7,836 nucleotides of DNA. Source: Sedimenticola sp. (GTDB lineage: Bacteria; Pseudomonadota; Gammaproteobacteria; Chromatiales; Chromatiaceae). Positions 4,944 through 7,836 of this stretch are shown piece by piece. The stretch covers positions 1-7,836 of the forward strand of contig JAUXBK010000127.1 of the NCBI GenBank assembly GCA_030619405.1. Direction: 5' to 3'. The stretch's first letter is position 1; each line of letters opens with the position of its first letter. The notes beneath the pieces are model-generated. The model searched no databases. It was not told the origin of the DNA and saw nothing but the letters and a program-made list of their open reading frames with translations. A program made the position numbers and the translations under genes.

Positions 4944-5813
4944 CTAGAACCTGCTTTCAAGCCAGCTTAAGAACTCCTCTGCCAGTTCATCGTGCTTGAG
5001 GGCGTAGTCTACGTTTGCCTTCAGATAACCCAGCTTGCTGCCACAGTCGTAGCGCTTGCCCTCGAAGGCATAGGCCATCACCTTCTCCTCCCTCATAAGA
5101 TGGGCGATGCCGTCGGTCAGTTGAATCTCCCCCCCCGCACCGCGGCCGGTCTGAGCCAGCTCATGAAAGATCTCGGAGGTGAGGATGTAGCGTCCCACCA
5201 CGCCGCGATTGGAGGGGGCATCCTCGGGGGCCGGCTTTTCTACGATCCCCTTGACCTCCACCAGCTTGCCTTCCCCATCCGTATCGACGATGCCGTAACT
5301 CCCGGTCTCCCGGGGATCCACCATCTCGGTGCCAAGGATGCTTGAGCCGGTGCGGGAGAAGGCATCCACCATCTGAGTCAGGCAGCCCCGCTCCCCATCG
5401 TCGATCAGATCGTCCGCCAGCAGTACCGCGAAAGGCTCGTGGCCCACCACCGGCTCTGCACAGAGCACCGCGTGCCCCAGTCCCAGGGGCATGTTCTGAC
5501 GAATGAAGACGCAGGAAACCTGGGGCGGTGTGATGTCGCGCACCAGCTGCAACAGCTTGTCCTTGTGCCGCGCCTCCAGTTCCATCTCCAGTTCATAGGC
5601 GGTATCGAAATGATTGCTGATGGCGGTCTTGTTGCGGCCGGTGATGAAAATCATCACCTCGATCCCCGCCGCCACCGCCTCCTCCACCCCGTACTGGATC
5701 AGTGGTTTGTCGACGATGGGCAGCATCTCTTTCGGGTTCGCCTTGGTCGCAGGAAGAAAGCGGGTGCCAAGTCCGGCGACGGGGAATACGGCCTTTCTGA
5801 CAGTCTTGGTCAT
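4944..5813 (-). CDS. galU: UTP--glucose-1-phosphate uridylyltransferase
   Basis: Makes UDP-glucose and pyrophosphate from UTP and glucose-1-phosphate in the cytoplasm, supplying glycosyl donor for envelope polysaccharides and other glucosides. The 289-residue length is typical. The nucleotide-binding signature GLGTRFLPATKANPKEML is at 14-31. Other family motifs are PLGLGHAVLCA (109-119), the metal-site loop LLADDLID (131-138), VEKPAP (191-196), GGEIQLTDGI (227-236) and YDCGSK (255-260). The start is ATG 5813 with AGGGA about 7 nt upstream. The frame is open upstream to 5966, but those 51 residues are hydrophobic and repeat-derived and precede the universal KAVFPVAGLGTR start. No obvious promoter was found; galU lies 575 bp downstream of malQ, so it is likely transcribed separately. 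The last codons and stop (AGG-TTC-TAG) are a degenerate copy of the adjoining heptamer unit. Confidence 0.97.
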   Translation of the reverse strand: MTKTVRKAVFPVAGLGTRFLPATKANPKEMLPIVDKPLIQYGVEEAVAAGIEVMIFITGRNKTAISNHFDTAYELEMELEARHKDKLLQLVRDITPPQVSCVFIRQNMPLGLGHAVLCAEPVVGHEPFAVLLADDLIDDGERGCLTQMVDAFSRTGSSILGTEMVDPRETGSYGIVDTDGEGKLVEVKGIVEKPAPEDAPSNRGVVGRYILTSEIFHELAQTGRGAGGEIQLTDGIAHLMREEKVMAYAFEGKRYDCGSKLGYLKANVDYALKHDELAEEFLSWLESRF

Positions 5814-5851
5814 GATTTTTCCCTGATTGTCGGTTGGAATAAAAAGGCAGA

Positions 5852-5927
5852 AGACAGAAAGCAGAATAATAAAAAAACAAGGGAACCTTATTTGGAATCT
5901 GCCGCGATCCTGTTCTGACTTCTGTCT
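5852..5927. repeat. Inverted repeat pair upstream of galU
   Basis: AGACAGAAAGCAGAA (5852-5866) and TTCTGACTTCTGTCT (5913-5927) are inverted copies with 13 of 15 matches, 46 bp apart, lying 39-114 bp upstream of the galU start. Each arm holds about two 7-nt TTCTGNC units. The AT-rich DNA between them would contain the galU promoter if there is one. Confidence 0.45.
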
Positions 5928-6013
5928 ACCAGCCGTGATCGATCCGATGCGGTTCGTTTCGCTCACCGCATCCTACATTCTCCGTAACCGTCCACTCCCC
6001 CTGCCGTTTTGAA

Positions 6014-6036
6014 CCCCTCTCCCTGAGGGAGAGGGG
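6014..6036. terminator. Perfect GC-rich hairpin downstream of malQ
   Basis: Arms CCCCTCTCCC (6014-6023) and GGGAGAGGGG (6027-6036) with a 3-nt loop. It is a very stable hairpin of a kind often seen between proteobacterial genes. It lies about 350 bp beyond the malQ stop and 200 bp upstream of galU. Neither side has a good U tract, so it may block or protect transcripts rather than act as a classical intrinsic terminator. Confidence 0.4.
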
Positions 6037-6226
6037 ATTTCAAGTGAGTCTTCGACCTCGTGAAAGATTTTGGGACATCCAAGTCCCCAAAATCGACTCG
6101 GCCTTCGACAGCCTGTTTGTGCCCCGGCCGTCCCGGTCACTGACACTACGCGACAACCTCGCAAGCTCGTTGCCGCTCCGTCGTCAGTTCCCGAGATGAC
6201 TTGACGCCGTGTTCGGATGCCTACTT

Positions 6227-6262
6227 TGCTTCCCCTCTGGCGCAAGGCACGCCGGGGAAGCA
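6227..6262. repeat. Hairpin with 9-bp arms plus inner 4-bp stem
   Basis: TGCTTCCCC (6227-6235) pairs with GGGGAAGCA (6254-6262). Inside, GGCG (6239-6242) pairs with CGCC (6250-6253), leaving a 3-nt bulge and a 7-nt loop. It looks like a REP-type intergenic palindrome. Confidence 0.45.
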
Positions 6263-6367
6263 GTGCGGCCTCACGGCTACCGGGGTCTACCCGCCTTCGC
6301 TTCGCTCTCCTTGGCGGGCAGCGGAGGAGGGTGGCCTGAACGGTTACCGTTCTCCTTGTTCCTCTGT

Positions 6368-6388
6368 CCTTGGCCCTTGGCCCTTGGT
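6368..6388 (-). repeat. Heptanucleotide tandem array C (CCTTGGC), 3' of malQ
   Basis: Two perfect CCTTGGC units and a third with one mismatch (CCTTGGT), directly abutting the malQ stop codon. In malQ sense the unit is AGGGCCA, related to arrays A (AGGGACT) and B (AGGTCCT). It is shorter than the other two and contains no CTAG. Confidence 0.75.
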
Positions 6389-7836
6389 CTAAATCCGTCC
6401 GTACATTTCCACCCGGTGGCGCAGACGTGGGGCCAGGTCTTCATCCAGCTGATCCCACTGGAAGCGCCAGGACCAGTTACCCTGGGTGGTTCCGGGCAGA
6501 TTCATACGGTGGCTGCCGTTCAACCCCAGCGCATCCTGCATCGGGATCACCGCCAGGTAAGAGCAGGAGGCCAGCGCGCTACGTATCAACGGCCAGGGCA
6601 TGGGTTCCCGGGAATAGCCCAGGTACTCGTCCACGTGCTGCCGGGCAGCATCGTCCAGACTCAGATACCAGCCCAGGGTGGTGTCGTTGTCGTGGGTGCC
6701 GGTATAGGCCACTGAATTGGCCTCGTGACGAAACGGGAGATAAGGGTTATCCGAGCCACCGGAAAAAGCAAACTGCAGTACCTTCATCCCCGGTAGACCA
6801 TACTTCCTACGCAGTGCATCCACGCCCGGGGTGATCACCCCCAGATCCTCCGCCACCAGCGGCAGCGGGTCATAGGTCTGGTGCAGCCGTTCGAACAGGG
6901 CATCTCCCGGCGCCTCGACCCAGCGGCCATTGACCGCATACTCCTCCGCCGCCGGGATCTCCCAATAGGCCTCGAAGCCGCGGAAATGGTCCACCCGGAC
7001 CAGGTCAAACAGCCGCAGCTTGGTCTTCATCCGCTCGATCCAGAAAGAGAAGCCATCCTTCTCCATCCGGTCCCAGCGGTAGAGGGGGTTGCCCCAGCGC
7101 TGGCCGGTTTCCGAGAAATAATCCGGCGGTACGCCCGCCACCACCCGGGTGTGGCCCTTGGCGTCCAGATCGAACATCTGCTGATGCGCCCACACTTCGG
7201 CACTGTCGTGGGCGACGAAGATGGGCATGTCACCAAACAGGCGAACTCCCCGTTCATTGGCATAGCTTTTCAGCCACATCCACTGACGGTAGAAATTGAA
7301 CTGCTGAAAGCAGATCTCCGCCATCTGCTCTGCGAGCCGGGCCTGTGCCCGCCTCAAGGCCCTGGGCTCCCGCCTCCTCAACGTGGTCGGCCACTCCCAC
7401 CAGCTGCGCTCTCCATTGGCCTGATGCAGTGCCTGGAACAGGGCGTAGTCTTCCAGCCAGCAGCGCTCATCGTCGACGAACCGATCCAGCTCTGCCTGAA
7501 ATTCTGCCCCTGCACCGACCCTGAACGCCCGCCATGCATCGTGCAGCAGGAGAGACTTCTCCCCGCTTGCAATCTCCCGCTCCAGGATCCCCGGTGGAAG
7601 CCAGCCCTCTTCCACCAGCGGCGCGAGGCTGATCAGTTCCGGGTTGCCCGCATGCATCGAACGGGTCTGATAAGGCGAGCCATCCGTGTGGGTCGGGCCG
7701 ATCGGCAACATCTGCCAGATCCCCATACCCGCTGCCTGCAGAAAATCTACAAAACGAAAGGCATCGGTGCCCAGATCCCCTGACCCCGAGTTTCCAGGCA
7801 GTGAGGTGATGTGGAGCAGTATGCCGGCACTGCGGC
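6389..7836 (-). CDS. malQ: 4-alpha-glucanotransferase (amylomaltase, GH77), 5' end outside window
   Basis: Transfers alpha-1,4-glucan segments between maltodextrins, releasing glucose, in cytoplasmic maltose/glycogen metabolism. The coding frame runs off the right edge: 481 residues are visible, starting RSAGILLHITSLPG, which aligns a few residues into the family's start. The ATG at 7726 is internal. Family motifs (visible numbering) include the WQMLPIGPT and SPYQ substrate regions near 40-56, VRVDHFRGFEAYW with the nucleophile D282, LVAEDLGVITP with acid/base E329, and GTHDNDT with D382; all three catalytic carboxylates are present. The length fits the short Thermus-type (about 500 residues) rather than the E. 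coli form (about 690), which has an N-terminal extension; an extension outside the window is unlikely but not excluded. The next gene on the strand is galU, 575 bp away. The stop TAG adjoins a heptamer repeat. The upstream gene is unseen; a glycogen-pathway neighbour would be expected. Confidence 0.96.
   Translation of the reverse strand, partial: RSAGILLHITSLPGNSGSGDLGTDAFRFVDFLQAAGMGIWQMLPIGPTHTDGSPYQTRSMHAGNPELISLAPLVEEGWLPPGILEREIASGEKSLLLHDAWRAFRVGAGAEFQAELDRFVDDERCWLEDYALFQALHQANGERSWWEWPTTLRRREPRALRRAQARLAEQMAEICFQQFNFYRQWMWLKSYANERGVRLFGDMPIFVAHDSAEVWAHQQMFDLDAKGHTRVVAGVPPDYFSETGQRWGNPLYRWDRMEKDGFSFWIERMKTKLRLFDLVRVDHFRGFEAYWEIPAAEEYAVNGRWVEAPGDALFERLHQTYDPLPLVAEDLGVITPGVDALRRKYGLPGMKVLQFAFSGGSDNPYLPFRHEANSVAYTGTHDNDTTLGWYLSLDDAARQHVDEYLGYSREPMPWPLIRSALASCSYLAVIPMQDALGLNGSHRMNLPGTTQGNWSWRFQWDQLDEDLAPRLRHRVEMYGRI

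Larger units (their letters stand above)
5814..6388. other. Non-coding spacer with several hairpins between malQ and galU
   Basis: 575 bp with no credible gene. From the galU side it holds an inverted TTCTG-rich pair (5852-5927), a perfect 10-bp-arm hairpin (6014-6036), a hairpin with arms GATTTTGGG (6066-6074) and CCCCAAAATC (6085-6094), an imperfect inverted repeat around 6139-6188, a hairpin with arms TGCTTCCCC (6227-6235) and GGGGAAGCA (6254-6262), a CCCGCC/GGCGGG pair (6290-6295, 6313-6318), a GTAACCGTTCA core (minus strand, 6337-6347) and a heptamer array at the malQ stop. No clear promoter was found for galU. Confidence 0.65.

Noticed and set aside
5814..5966. 51-residue N-terminal extension of GalU
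   Set aside because: The ATG at 5813 has a good ribosome-binding site and gives the standard GalU start; the extension is repeat-derived sequence.
5973..6245. 90-residue open frame on the minus strand upstream of galU
   Set aside because: It covers intergenic hairpins, including the GGGAGAGGGG palindrome, and gives a low-complexity Arg/Gly-rich product with no support.
6881..7783. 300-residue open frame on the plus strand
   Set aside because: It is antisense to malQ, whose catalytic residues lie in the minus frame; the plus-strand product resembles no family.

Overview
The window reads as chromosomal DNA of a free-living or symbiotic gammaproteobacterium. This rests on the protein types (an ExeA/GspA-like ATPase, GalU, a GH77 amylomaltase, a class I/AcuC-like deacetylase), on GC-rich coding regions, and on intergenic spaces full of short palindromic and tandem repeats. 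A Chromatiales-like or sulfur-oxidising lineage is plausible, but this is inference and no marker gene is present. No tRNA, rRNA, CRISPR array or intact transposase gene was seen.

Layout, left to right. Bases 1-134 hold the start of a gene on the minus strand. It has a strong ribosome-binding site, but its only frame stops after 38 codons, while another frame stays open to the window edge. Upstream of it on the same strand (162-2204) is a 680-residue membrane ATPase with an ExeA-type AAA domain, one transmembrane helix, a Pro/Glu-rich linker and an OmpA-type peptidoglycan-binding domain. A 394-bp spacer with a 17-bp palindrome and a longer inverted repeat separates it from a small two-CBS-domain protein (2599-3018, minus). 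That gene is divergent from a histone-deacetylase-family enzyme (3291-4223, plus). Their 272-bp shared upstream region carries two copies of a TTTCC-N3-GGAAA palindrome, one in front of each gene.

The deacetylase gene and galU (4944-5813, minus) converge on a 720-bp non-coding region. This region is bracketed by heptanucleotide arrays in opposite orientation and contains a 200-bp MITE-like element, a 9-mer repeat/hairpin followed by a T run, and an 8-bp palindrome. Upstream of galU is a 575-bp spacer of hairpins, then malQ (6389 to past the right edge, minus), lacking only its first few codons. GalU makes UDP-glucose from glucose-1-phosphate and MalQ remodels maltodextrins, so this side of the window concerns glucan and sugar-nucleotide metabolism.

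The most unusual signal is non-coding. The 3' ends of the deacetylase, galU and malQ all carry, in gene-sense orientation, an alignable 19-nt sequence (consensus TTTARANNMAGGKMCWAGG) that leads into a 7-nt tandem array (unit AGGKMCW). In two of the three the stop codon lies at the same place inside that sequence. Second in interest are the twin palindromes between the CBS and deacetylase genes, and third the ATPase-TM-OmpA architecture.
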